Assembly: GCA_004352715.1 (NCBI GenBank)
Contig: SCFE01000025.1
Location: forward strand, 1,768,710-1,832,709
From: Hofstenia miamia
Taxonomy: Eukaryota; Xenacoelomorpha; Acoela
Length of the DNA stretch: 64,000 nucleotides
Direction of reading: 5' to 3'
Of the stretch, positions 36,794 to 48,320 are shown in pieces. The number at the start of each line of letters is the position of its first letter. The first letter of the stretch is position 1. A program made the translations under genes and the position numbers. Under the pieces are notes generated by a model. The model ran no database searches, was not told the origin of the DNA, and saw only the letters and a program-made list of their open reading frames with translations.

Positions 36794-38846
36794 GTTCCCC
36801 GAGCTGAGAGGGATACCAGCATGAAGCTGTGAGAAGTAACAATAATAATAAAATAATAAGGATAATCAACTTTATTTAGCCATAAAGTTACAAATAATGT
36901 AAAAATAAATATTTACAGATAGTATACAAAAATTATTACTCAATCCAAATTTGAAAAGTACGCAATTTTTTGGAAGACCCTAGTTTGTATTGAGAGGCAA
37001 GGAGGTATTCCTTCAGCAATCTCTAGAAAGTTCTTAAATTGGGGGAGTCTCTAATTGTTTTATCTAATCTATTACACAATTTGCAACACTATTACAAAGG
37101 AGCTTTGGAAATTTTGACAATTAATTTTTTCATCAAGTATGCACACACCTGCGCGTTTATTGTAAGTTATTGTGTCTTTCAAAAATGAAGTTGATGGAAA
37201 ATTAGAATTTAACTTTAAATATTTGTTAAATCCCTGCAGACTGGCATAAATTGTTGTGTATTTTGGTGACAGTATTTGAAGTTCGTCAAGTTTGTCACCA
37301 ACTGTTTGTTTGCATATTTGGAACATTGTTGTTATTCACCACTTAAATGTCGTGTTAATTCTCTCCTCTTGTAATACAGACAAGCCATTTAGTAAAGTGC
37401 ATGCATAATTGTAATTGGAAATAACGAACGCATATAGGAATTGTTTATCTTTACTAATATCTGTTATTTGCTTTAAATAGTGGATCCCTGCTGCCATTGA
37501 TTTGATTTTTTTGGAAATGAAAGTTCAAAAAGTCAGTTATGAATCTATAGGAACTCCTAGATATGTTATTTCATTGGCTTGTTTTATTGGTAGTAGTCTT
37601 TCATCCACAGTTAAAGAAACTGATTTGGCTAATACCCGGCCTTCATTGGAGTAAATATCATAAATTGAGTTTTGCCTACATTAAGTGTTAATTTATTTTG
37701 CATGAAATATTTTGTAATTTTTTTAATCCCTAATTGTAAATGTTTTGTTGCAATTTTTGAATTTATATTATTACTTACAAGGCAAGTGTCATCAGCNAGC
37801 TAGAGTCCTAAGGAAAGCTCTCAGACTCCCTGGGAACTGGTGAGTTCCCCGAGCTGAGAGGGATACCAGCATGAAGCTGTGAGAAGTAACAATAATAATA
37901 AAATAATAAGGATAATCAACTTTATTTAGCCATAAAGTTACAAATAATGTAAAAATAAATATTTACAGATAGTATACAAAAATTATTACTCAATCCAAAT
38001 TTGAAAAGTACGCAATTTTTTGGAAGACCCTAGTTTGTATTGAGAGGCAAGGAGGTATTCCTTCAGCAATCTCTAGAAAGTTCTTAAATTGGGGGAGTCT
38101 CTAATTGTTTTATCTAATCTATTACACAATTTGCAACACTATTACAAAGGAGCTTTGGAAATTTTGACAATTAATTTTTTCATCAAGTATGCACACACCT
38201 GCGCGTTTATTGTAAGTTATTGTGTCTTTCAAAAATGAAGTTGATGGAAAATTAGAATTTAACTTTAAATATTTGTTAAATCCCTGCAGACTGGCATAAA
38301 TTGTTGTGTATTTTGGTGACAGTATTTGAAGTTCGTCAAGTTTGTCACCAACTGTTTGTTTGCATATTTGGAACATTGTTGTTATTCACCACTTAAATGT
38401 CGTGTTAATTCTCTCCTCTTGTAATACAGACAAGCCATTTAGTAAAGTGCATGCATAATTGTAATTGGAAATAACGAACGCATATAGGAATTGTTTATCT
38501 TTACTAATATCTGTTATTTGCTTTAAATAGTGGATCCCTGCTGCCATTGATTTGATTTTTTTGGAAATGAAAGTTCAAAAAGTCAGTTATGAATCTATAG
38601 GAACTCCTAGATATGTTATTTCATTGGCTTGTTTTATTGGTAGTAGTCTTTCATCCACAGTTAAAGAAACTGATTTGGCTAATACCCGGCCTTCATTGGA
38701 GTAAATATCATAAATTGAGTTTTGCCTACATTAAGTGTTAATTTATTTTGCATGAAATATTTTGTAATTTTTTTAATCCCTAATTGTAAATGTTTTGTTG
38801 CAATTTTTGAATTTATATTATTACTTACAAGGCAAGTGTCATCAGC
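36748..38846. repeat. 1049-bp duplication across a single N (unmerged contig overlap)
   Basis: 36748-37796 recurs as 37798-38846 with the N at 37797 between. Both start AGCTAGAGTCCTAAGGAAAG and end GGCAAGTGTCATCAGC. The same 84-residue minus-strand frame appears at 34992, 37072 and 38122 for this reason. Confidence 0.85.
38100..38678 (-). pseudogene. LINE C-terminal region, broken
   Basis: After the stop at 38679 the minus strand keeps reading as LINE protein in shifting frames: VSLTVDERLLPIKQ, NEITYLGVPIDS, then AAGIHYLKQITDISKDKQFL and YNYACTLLNGLSVLQEERI, and last an 84-codon frame (38122-38376) with DKLDELQILSPKYTTIYASL. The Y-L-G-V element is the reverse transcriptase thumb-side motif. 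The stops show that the element is dead. Confidence 0.6.
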
Positions 38847-39911
38847 ATATTGAAAAATATCCAGATTAACACTTTCATGCATGTCATTAACATACAGTGC
38901 GAAAAGAATCGAGCCCAGGACTGTCCCTTGTGGAACTCCTTTAAATGTGGCGGTATAGTCAGAAAAAGTATTTTCTATACGCACCCCCTGCCTCCTGTTG
39001 CATAAAAAACAATGTATGAGCGAGCAGGATTCTTTATCCAAACCGTATTGTTTTAATTTACAGTCCAGAATTGTAAAATTTATACTATCAAACGCTTTGC
39101 TTATGTCTAAAAGAGCCACAGCTGTACTAAGGTTTTTGTTTAGGAATAAGCGAATTTTTTCCGTGATTGCAAGTAGTGCATTATTTGTACTAAAACCTTT
39201 TCTGAATCCAAATTGTTTGTTTGATAAAATTTTTTTCTCATTTAGATAACTGATTATCTGCTTGTTCAATACTTTTTCTAAGGCCTTCGCAAATGGGTTG
39301 ATTATAGCTATAGGGCTATAATTTTCTGCAAACTGAGGGTCTCCTTTTTTTAAAATTGGAATAATATCCGCGTTTTTTAGAACCCTGGGGAAAGTGTTAG
39401 TATGAATTGCATTGCTGAAGATGAAGCATAAGTGCTCATCAAAGTACTTTAGGTACATTTTGATTATGAAAATTGGAATGCCTATGCTTCCACTCGATTT
39501 GCTTGCATCAAGTTCTTGCATAACCTTCTGTGATTCATATCTTGTAACATATCTAAAAGATAATTTCGCAGAATGATTAGTAACAGGCGATCTTGGAATA
39601 ATTTGGCCTTTGTAAATACCTTGATTTCTAAAAACATTATTTAAATGATCTGCAATATCTTTAGTATTTGAAGTTACCGTTTGTTTTATTTTTAAATTTC
39701 TAATTGTAGTGCTTAAACCCTTTTCTCGGTTTGTGAATTTGTTAAGAAACTTCCACTTTACCTTACATGATGTCTTGTCGGTTTTAATTCGGTACTCTTG
39801 TATTAACTGATCTAGCTTTGATACTATTTCCTGATACTGTGCCTCTGTGATGTCTGGATCTGAAGAATTTAGGTTATGCCATGCTTTCCGCTTAACTTCT
39901 TCTTGCTTCAT
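38679..39911 (-). pseudogene. LINE reverse transcriptase domain, 410 codons open
   Basis: The longest credible frame in the window. It makes cDNA on a nicked target site in the element's life cycle. Visible motifs with residue numbers in this frame: finger segment NKQFGFRKGFSTNNALLAI (231-249); LLDISKAFD (268-276) with the first catalytic aspartate; GVPQGTVLGSILF (325-337); and the QYADD box (354-358) with the catalytic pair. Upstream NADIIPILKKGDPQ (180-192) and NYSPIAIINPFAKALEKVLN (197-216) are the usual N-terminal finger motifs. The frame starts at an internal Met because the link to the endonuclease is broken, and it stops about 300 codons short of the expected C-terminus. Motif wording fits the CR1/Jockey group. 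Confidence 0.85.
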
Positions 39912-40353
39912 GACTTACCTGGTTTTGTAACAATATTTTGTATTTGGTTTTATGTACTTTGATTTTCGAGGAACAAATTTATCAAGAGCATGTCTCAGTT
40001 CCTTTATAAAAAACATTTTATTCACATCATCCAGTGTATATAGATATATTGTCCAGTTCTTTTCTAAATCTTTCATCTGAAAAGTGGTTAAAATCTCTAT
40101 ATGATACTAACTTGTAATTGTTGATGACATAGCAGAAGTTTGCAATATATATGCAAAGGAAGTGATCGGAAAATGAATTGAAAACAAAAGTATTATAAAG
40201 CTCATTTTCAAGAACATTTCTTAACATGTAGTCAATTTAATGCACTATTGCGAGTTGGTATTTCCATATTAACAATCTCTAAACTGAGGTCATCACACAT
40301 ACTTCCAATGAGATTGGATCCTTTTTAATTAGCAGATTTATATTGAAATCCCC

Positions 40354-40387
<34 letters not shown>

Positions 40388-40389
40388 GA

Positions 40390-40423
<34 letters not shown>

Positions 40424-40862
40424 ATATATATATATCATTTTTATACTCCATTGCATTTAGTATCTCTGTCTTCTTAAATGAAAGAAATTCATTACCGTTT
40501 TGTTTCTTTGGTGAACATGTGACATTAATAAGACTTCCCAATCCATGGTGATTCTGGTTGCTGTTGATTTCTATCCAGAGGGTTTCAAATTTTTCATGTG
40601 AAATTTCCAAATTCTCACACTTATTGGGCACAGATATTTTGGCACAGTTAACATTAGCCCACCTCCACGATATAAGCGGTTCTTTGCAAACATTGAGAAG
40701 TTGGACTTATTGTAGTTAAACATTTCACAAGGTTCAGTACTGAGCCACGTTTCAGTTATCGCCCAGATTGTATTTGGCCCTAAGACATTAAACATTTCTT
40801 GGAATTGTAATTTATGTGCCTGTAAACTTCTGGCATTAATGTAAGCAAATTTTAAATTTGAA
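39912..40862 (-). pseudogene. LINE apurinic-type endonuclease domain, broken
   Basis: The minus strand reads, in pieces, FAYINARSLQAHKLQFQEMF, then ITETWLST with the catalytic glutamate, RGGGLMLTV, LWIEINSNQ, GDFNINLL with the D-x-N pair, and SFSDHFLCIY with the S-D-H triad. These are the ordered motifs of the endonuclease/exonuclease/phosphatase fold used by APE-type LINEs to nick target DNA. A frameshift near 40625, an 80-bp (TA)n expansion at 40356-40435, and stops near 40260 and 40027 break it. It joins the reverse transcriptase part through LRHALDKFVPRKSKYIKP. Confidence 0.75.
40356..40435. repeat. (TA)n expansion inside the LINE endonuclease
   Basis: Two long TA runs interrupted by ACGAA and TT lie between the codons for the E and the D-x-N motifs of the endonuclease. 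The microsatellite grew after the LINE inserted. Confidence 0.9.
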
Positions 40863-41075
40863 TAATAATGATAATAATAATGCTATTTTTCGAAGTACGC
40901 ACCCTTTAAAATATTTTCAGCCCTTGCTGAGTGCTACTGTCAAGGTATCATATATGTCCCGTTTCATAGGTTCTTTCTACCGCCACCACTAATATAGTAA
41001 TATAGGTATTGCCGCAACTAATTATTATCAGGATTACAATCGTCCTTTTATTATTTATAGAAAACATCTCAGTTC
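40863..41075 (-). repeat. Dispersed repeat family B, copy 2
   Basis: Its reverse complement matches 31605-31803: GATTGTAATCCTGATAATAA, GTGGCGGTAG, ATGAAACGGGACATA and TTTAAAGGGTGCGTACTTCG, ending in (ATT)n. It abuts the 5' end of the LINE. The similarity also extends a little past GATTGTAATCC, into the bases next to the right end of the Polinton-like element in copy 1. Confidence 0.7.
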
Positions 41076-43129
41076 TTAAATATTCAATTACTAAAATTCT
41101 CTGCCAACTTATATCAACTTACATAAACACAACGTAATTGGGAGTTTTCAGAAAAATTGCACCCTTCACTCGTTTTTTAATCATGCTTGGAGGAAAAATT
41201 TAAAATGTTTCATGCAATAATTTTTTTTACGTTTTACTAATTTTGAAACTCATCAAAGTGCAAAGACGCATCAGAACTGGAACATATTAGACAGTGGACT
41301 CATCACTAAGATTCCCACCGAAAAAGATGCCAATGATTTGTGGTTATTTTTAATCAAACCCTGAGGGTGAAGATTGAGTGATCTCAAACGATGTACTATC
41401 TTGCTCCTAGTCAGAACATAAGATCCATGCAAAGTGCTCCGGAATTTCATTGATGAAAAATATGATCTCCAATCATATTGGAAGAGTTCCACTTTCAAAT
41501 AACTTAGATAGGTTGCAAGATTTTATTAACCATGCAAGTTTCAGAAACAGCTCCTGAACTAGCGTTTAGCCATTCAACTGGAATTACGATTCCTGATTTA
41601 CTGTATATCTGTACTTTGCCCATCTGAACAGTAAACAATGCGGCATAGTTTAATATACAGCAATTCATATTTTATGTTCATGGGTGTTCTATTAGAAGAT
41701 TTGCAGGCTTCGGTGCTATGTTAGCAGTATACTTGTGGGAGTGTGATCAATTCATTGTGCTGCCCGAAGGCTATTACCTCCCTAATGTTAGTGAAGAGAG
41801 GTCTTCAACAAATATTGTGGCATTCTAACTTAGAAACGTATAAACATGACAGAAGAAAACTTGTCTAAACACCCATTTATTGTGATCAATAATTTGTAAT
41901 TGAATTCACATTCCTGTGAGTAAATTACCGTCTTTGTAGTTTAAGTTTTTAACTCATTTTTCAATATTTATTAAAACATTTTTTTGTATTTTAGATAGTT
42001 TAAATAGAACCCTATTCAAATTTTCAATTTGAGTGGCTAACTCTTTAAAAACTAATTTTTAGGAAAAATGAATAATGTCAGGCAGTAGATGAGGTTGTAC
42101 GATTTTACAAATATATAGTTTATTGAATTGGGATCATTGGTTATTGAGATTTCATGTCTGTGACGCTAAGCAATTATGGCCTCATTAGTGGCCGCCATAT
42201 TGGATAATTACACTAATTTGTGCTTTTTTGAAAAGTTTTTATTAGTGATTTTACCTCACCCACCCCACTAAAAGAGTATAATTTACAGAAATATCTTTAA
42301 GATTAAAAAATGCTTAAGAAGGATATAGCCACCTTAAAAAAGGAAAAGTAAAGTATAGTTTATTGAGTTTTGTCATACAGAATATACTACAACTACTGAT
42401 AATATATATCCATAAAATGGACCAACCATCCATTACGAATGCTGCCTAATGTGAGACCACAAATGTGTATATGATATCATGACAAAATTGCGATGCAGGT
42501 TTCATTAAGAAGCATAAATAAGTATGCAAAGAATGGATTTAAGAAATTTGTTTATTATAAGATGCCCTATTAGAATACAAAGCACAATAATATTTGCAAA
42601 TACAAATTTCTCAAATTTTCCATCCATTGTATTCTAATCAGGTAAAATTATGCAAAGCGTACTTATTTTGTGGACATCTAATACTATGTTGACGTGATTA
42701 AAAGTCAATATTGCAATTGCTTACCATGATATTGCGTATTACATTATGAGTACGATCAGACCTATATCAACAGCAATTACTTTAATGGTATGAGGAATTA
42801 TTAAGAAAACTGTATTATAAAAGCAGCTGTGATATTTTGTAAATTTCTGTAAAATTATTCCAATGAAAATCCAATTGGAATCCAATGAATTATAATTTTG
42901 TTTGTCTTACCAATTCCAATGTCTAATTGGAATTCAATTAGATGCCACTTTCTATGGAAAAGCCTTGTCACCGGGCTCTACCCCTCTGTACCCCTGGGCA
43001 AGTGTGGGTGAAAACAATAATTATTGGGCAGAGGCGAGTACAGACAAGCATTACATTCCACATTGTGTGCTTTTTAAATAATGTTTCTTTCAAATATAAA
43101 TTGCCAAAAAAATGCTGAAAATATTGACA
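41076..43129. other. AT-rich non-coding DNA
   Basis: No gene is seen. At 42860-42950 the words CCAATTGGAATCCAAT and TAATTGGAATTCAATTAG form a small cluster of overlapping palindromic repeats. Confidence 0.45.
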
Positions 43130-43434
43130 TTAAAACACGAGCTGTATTTGAAATTTTTGTTGAAAATTTTTAATTGTTTAATAGTACCAAAGAAAATTCG
43201 GGGACTGATGGATATAGGTAACAGTATTTCTAAGGGCGGGTGCTGCATTAAGAAATCTCTCTCCAAAAAGCACAATAGTCATTTTTTACAACAACAATAA
43301 TTTCTCTACGAGTATTGTAACAAACATCAGTAAATCCACTTGAAAATATTTGCCAATATTAATATTGCGTAAATCTTCTGCAACATTTCACTTTTATTCT
43401 AAGTTTTTCTACTACAAATTTTTTTAAAAAAATT

Positions 43435-43490
<56 letters not shown>

Positions 43491-44365
43491 CTGAAAATTA
43501 AAATAAAGTACAATAAAACTAACAAATTTAATGTTTGCATTTATAATTTTATAATTTTGCTTAATCAATGCAATGGGTGAATTGGGTCAAATTTTGTGAA
43601 ATTTTCATTTTCCCAAAATACATATTTTTGGATATTTCTCCCGCAGTAGTCACTCGAACTTAAATATATTCACAATGGAGGTAGGTAGTATAAAGAGATT
43701 CTANCCGGATTTAACCACATATACCCGCGGGTACGGCCAGGTGCGTATAATAATTATCAGGTATGGACGGGCATGGCTATACGATTTACATTACACAAAA
43801 TGTGCATTTTAGCCATAACAACCCAGGCATTTCTACAATTTGTGATCTGCTCTATAAAAATTACTTTAACGCTCATAACTCCCTAAATAAGATAGATATC
43901 TAAAATCCGAAAAACCATTGGATAGGGAAACGTCTCCTCTTTTTCTCACTCTTAAATTACGCCTGATTGCGTTAATTATCCGATATATTTGCAGAAAACA
44001 CCATAAGCTACTTGTTGCTGATATGGGGTTTAGATTTCTTTATTATCTAAACATCAGATGTTGGAAGAATTTGAAAACTTTTGTAAAAATAGGATTTTCC
44101 AGTGAATATTAATATTTTTTTTGTGAAATTGTTAGAAAATCTGGAGAAATTCAATTTTATTTTTATGAATGCAATGGGTAGCTTGCTGTTAAAACTGCTA
44201 TTTTTCAAATATATATATTATACATTTAATTCTGAAAAGATATAAAGAATGTGATTTATGTTCGAAATGCTGTTGAAAATACAATTTTTTAATAGCAACA
44301 AAGAATATTATGCTCGGGTACGGATATAAGGCTTCGGACGTAGTTGGGTGCGTATAATAAAGTAT
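43130..44365. repeat. Pair of diverged dispersed-repeat fragments
   Basis: 43130-43210 and 44245-44330 share GTTGAAAAT, TTTAATAG, a CCAAAGAA/CAAAGAA block and GGATATA in order. The word GGTGCGTATAATAA occurs at 43739 and at 44348 beside GGGTACGG in both cases. This suggests two fragments of one unknown repeat. A (TA)n tract (43437-43487) and a single N (43704) lie between them. Confidence 0.4.
43437..43487. repeat. (TA)n microsatellite
   Basis: Uninterrupted 51-bp TA run; a similar run is at 44404-44427. Confidence 0.9.
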
Positions 44366-47300
44366 TTTTTGTTGGATTAAAAAGCTCCACCAGCACATCA
44401 CTAATATATATATATATATATATATATTTGTATAGAAATTTATGATTTGCTTCAAATCTTTGGAATATTTCTGTGTATGTGCAGTACGCAGTGTTTTTGT
44501 AGAGAATAATTAGGTGAATTTTTGCTCATTTGTATTCCAAAAAAATCTAATTTTTGCTTGCAACAGTTCATACATATACAGCACACCCAAAAGAAAGGCT
44601 GTATTTCAAAATATGACAAAACTAAAAAACTTTAAATCTCTGAAAGAATTGAACTATGGTAATATTCATTGTAGTATAATAACATTAATATGGTTAGTTA
44701 TTATAAATTTGGTCTCTCATTTGTTTTTTGCATGCATAGTAATGTTCTTTGATGATTCTTATCCTTGCCACTTCACATGTAATTTCTTATATTCATATTA
44801 CATGTGAACTGAAAAATATTGTTATTTGGAAATTCACAATTGAGCTAAAAAATACTAAATGAGGGCATAAGCACTTATAAGTTTCCTTTTTGGATACCAA
44901 TAATAATAGAGTCCTGATTTTTAAATTGAAATAACAAAATAAATTATTATAATTCTTGATTGAGAATGTTAGAGTGGATTTCCCCTTAGCCGTGTGCGGT
45001 TGTAAACTTGATGAATTGTTTGTGTTCTTGAGAAATTTAGCATTTTTTGATAGCAGAAGATAATGAGAGAATGTTGAGGGGATGCATTTCAGCTTTGAAA
45101 TATTTTGAAGACAATATGTATTATCGTGATTTAATAGTTATTGCAATGATTTGGCTTTCCCTAATGAAACTATGTTAATGTTCTCTATCAAATGTAATAG
45201 GAAGATGAATTAAAGTGAATCAGAAGTGGAGAGTACACAGTGGTGCAGCAACCAACAAAAATATGTGACTGCTACCAAGGTTGACAGGAGGCTGTGTAAA
45301 TGTAGTTATTGTCGAGTGTAAAAATCCAAAACCAAACATATGTTAAAATTGTAACACAGATTATCTGCAAACACAATTTACTGTATATTATATTAAGTTA
45401 ATCAAAAAAAATCACAAATATTAATGCAAAACTCTCCCTTTCAAACCACTTTGCTAAATCATTAAGGAAGCTCATTTTTTGCAAACTGAACCTAGCCGAG
45501 CTGAGCTAAGCCGAACTAAGTATCAAGCACTTACATTTCAAACTTGGGCGATTCTAGCAGCTAAGAAGCATACTTCTTCGGCTTAAAAAATTTTTTGAAA
45601 ATATTATAAAATTTATTTTTAAATACAGGAACATAAATAAAAATTCATTTATCATGCAATTGGAACGTACAATAGCAGTGAGCTTAAGGCAATTTTTAAA
45701 TAGTTAATACGTTAAGTGCATAATTTTTGCTGTCTCTGCACCAAATTTCCCGAAACGCCGATTTGAGCTATCATCCGGTCAAAAATTAGCAGCCCAGAGG
45801 CAGTTGAAGCGAGCTAAGTCGGACCAATCGATTAGTAAACTGCTCTGCTTGCAACACTGCAGAGGAGATTTAACCAGAATTTATATAAAAAATCTGCATC
45901 TGCGAAGGAACATAATACAAAGCAAAAAAAGATTACTTACGGAATATAAGTTTATTAGAAACCAAATAATTCATTAGTTGATGCTGAGAATAAAGATGAT
46001 GTTTTGTTCAACAACCAAAATAATCATCCAAGCTTATGCTGAAGCTTCGCATGTGGAAACATCTCCCAGGACTCTCCAGTCCAACCAGTCTTGTGTGTTT
46101 ATCCTAGAACTGTATCTACAATTTTCCTTGGAAAACTATTTTATGCAGTCTAATTTGACAAACTCAGTTGGATAGAATATTCTATATAAATAATGCAGTC
46201 ATTTTTACACTTGTTGATATGACCTCGGTGGAAATTGAAACATTGAAAATGCGAGTGTTCTTAAGCTTCTGAAGCAAGGTTAAAGGCGATAAATCCTGAT
46301 TTAAGACTTATTAAATTGCTATGATTTTAAAAATTTTATTGTGTAAAAAATCCCTTTACAAATGTGCTCTGTTGGATGAGTTCAATTGTATTCCCCAGCT
46401 GTAAAATCACAAGAATAGACAAACATCATATTCACCAAATGCACAGATAATTTTTGCATTATCTATTCGATGATAGATTGGTTTGCAGAAAGCCATAGGA
46501 AATATTTTTTAGAAACTAATTACAAATAATTATTTATAAATAAATGGAAAACATTGGTAAAGCTCAATCAAAACCTGTCCGATCTATTTGAAGCATCTCG
46601 CCGTTGCTTGACAGTGTTTTAAATAAAAGGGCATCCGTACCAAGAAGTACTCTTAGTTCAAAATGGACCAGTAAACAAAAGTGTTTGCTAAATAATACAA
46701 TGTTACTAAGTCCAGTGAAATAATTTTACTTAGATTTGCTATTTTAACTACAATTACCGTTTTCAATATTATATTAGGAAATTTATTCATCTATTAGAAG
46801 AAAACACTTAAATTTCGTAGCTTGCATTTTTCAAACAATGGTAAACCGGATCTAAGCATATTTGATAAGGAAACATGCAAGGTCCAAGTATATTAAACAT
46901 AAATCTATACAAAGTATGCAACTCAGTAAAATATAATATCAGATTGAAAGTCCTTCTACTGCCATTACTCTTAAGTAACAAATTGTTTTGTCATCATTTT
47001 TTTAACAATTTTATCTTAACCTGTTAAATAAGATTGAAAGCTTTTAACATAGCCATATCTATGGTGTTAGGCACGCTCATGCAATATGATATAGATTTAT
47101 GCTAATACATATTTTTGTGCCAGATGTTCATGAAAATATGATTATTTTCAATGAGAAAGCCGATATTGGGAAAACATATTGAAATTTCTTCTATGCATAG
47201 TCTAATGTCCGTGGGAATAACAACTCCCTTGAAATATTTTGTTTTATGAAGAAAAATTGAAACCATTCAGGCACGCCTGGGCGAGTTCATGCCCAGTCAC

Positions 47301-47995
47301 GAACTAAGAACGAAAAATAAAGAGCAGGCAATTCTTTTTTTGTAGTGCTTTCAAATCTTAAAAAAATTTTAGGGAAACAATAACAGATATTAAAAAATTC
47401 CTAGTATAATAGGGGTTAAACTAAACCAAAAATTCAAAAGCAATATAATTTCCTGCATCTCGCCATTATTTAATATAAAATTCCTACCCAGATTCTAACA
47501 ATATTTTCTCAGAGGCCTGTGTATTATTTTTGACTGGTTGTGTTATTATTGATGCGTTATTTTTCAAGAAATGCCAAAGAGAATAGCATAGGGTATGTTC
47601 ATTACCACTTTTACTTAGGTATTAGTTAACTTCTTTGCTAAAATAAATTTTTGATAACTAAAACATATTTATTAAATTTCTAAAACCTTAAAATTTAGAA
47701 AGGTTAGTCTAAAAAATATCTTAAATATACATGTGTCTTAAAATATTGCCCTTACTTTTACTAACGATAGATTTTAGTGTAAAAATTTAATAACTTTTCT
47801 GCCAAATTGAATTTTCCATGAATTTACAATAAAATGCTAAAGTATTAGATTTTGTAGCATATTCTAGATGCCTAAACTGTAATTTTCCTAAATTCACATG
47901 AATTTTACATATGAAATAAAACTTTGCAACCAGTTCAAACACAAAAATTATTATATAACTTACAGGGAACGTGATCAATTTCATAACGATATTTC
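44366..47995. other. AT-rich non-coding DNA
   Basis: No gene is supported. At 45485-45530 the word GAGCTAAGCCGA is partly repeated, and GCGAGCTAAGTCGGACC recurs near 45810; these may be remnants of one repeat. The 97-codon frame at 44514-44807 has a hydrophobic stretch but an AT-driven composition and no family resemblance. Confidence 0.45.
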
Positions 47996-48320
47996 ACCTT
48001 AAACCGCGTGGCATCCATTTAAGACGACAAACCGTTTTTCTATATTTACATAGAATTTTCTCCAAGCTTATTACCAAGTTTGAAAATTGTCTATTGGGTC
48101 TATTGGGGAACATGCATTAATGCAGTGTTGAAAATTTCTAATAAAATATATTGCTGCTGCTAAACTTGTTGAAATGCTTGATAATTTTTCTTTCAAAATT
48201 TCGACTTATTGAAAACGAGATTCATATTCTTTGGATACCTAACATATATGTATTTATAAGGTTTTGAGCTTATGAACGCAACAATGAACTTTGACTGTTT
48301 TTTCATATCAGTAATATCCT
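47996..48320 (+). repeat. Dispersed repeat family A, copy 5 (3' truncated)
   Basis: Contains ACCTTAAACCGCGTGGCATC, GACAAACCGTTTTTCTATAT, TTTTCTCCAAGCTTATTACC, GGTCTATTGGGGAACATGCA, AAATTTCTAATAAAATATAT, TTGCTGCTGCTAAACTTG and, later, GAGCTTATGAACGCAAC. The matching 3' blocks fade after about 48310. Confidence 0.7.

Larger units (their letters stand above)
37891..40862 (-). mobile_element. APE-type LINE (CR1/Jockey group), degraded
   Basis: On the minus strand the element reads endonuclease (40862-39912), reverse transcriptase (39911-38679), C-terminal region (38678-38100), 3' untranslated region and an (ATT)n tail at 37891-37910. At its 3' end it meets the 3' end of the R2/R4-like element, so the two lie tail to tail and the AAT/ATT tract could be the tail of either. 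At the 5' end the reading begins inside the endonuclease (YINARSL) directly beside family B repeat sequence, so ORF1 and the 5' region are missing, as usual for 5'-truncated LINE copies. Confidence 0.75.

Noticed and set aside
34992-38376. Three identical 84-codon frames read as a three-copy gene
   Set aside because: They are the same LINE C-terminal piece repeated by unmerged contig overlaps at the single Ns.
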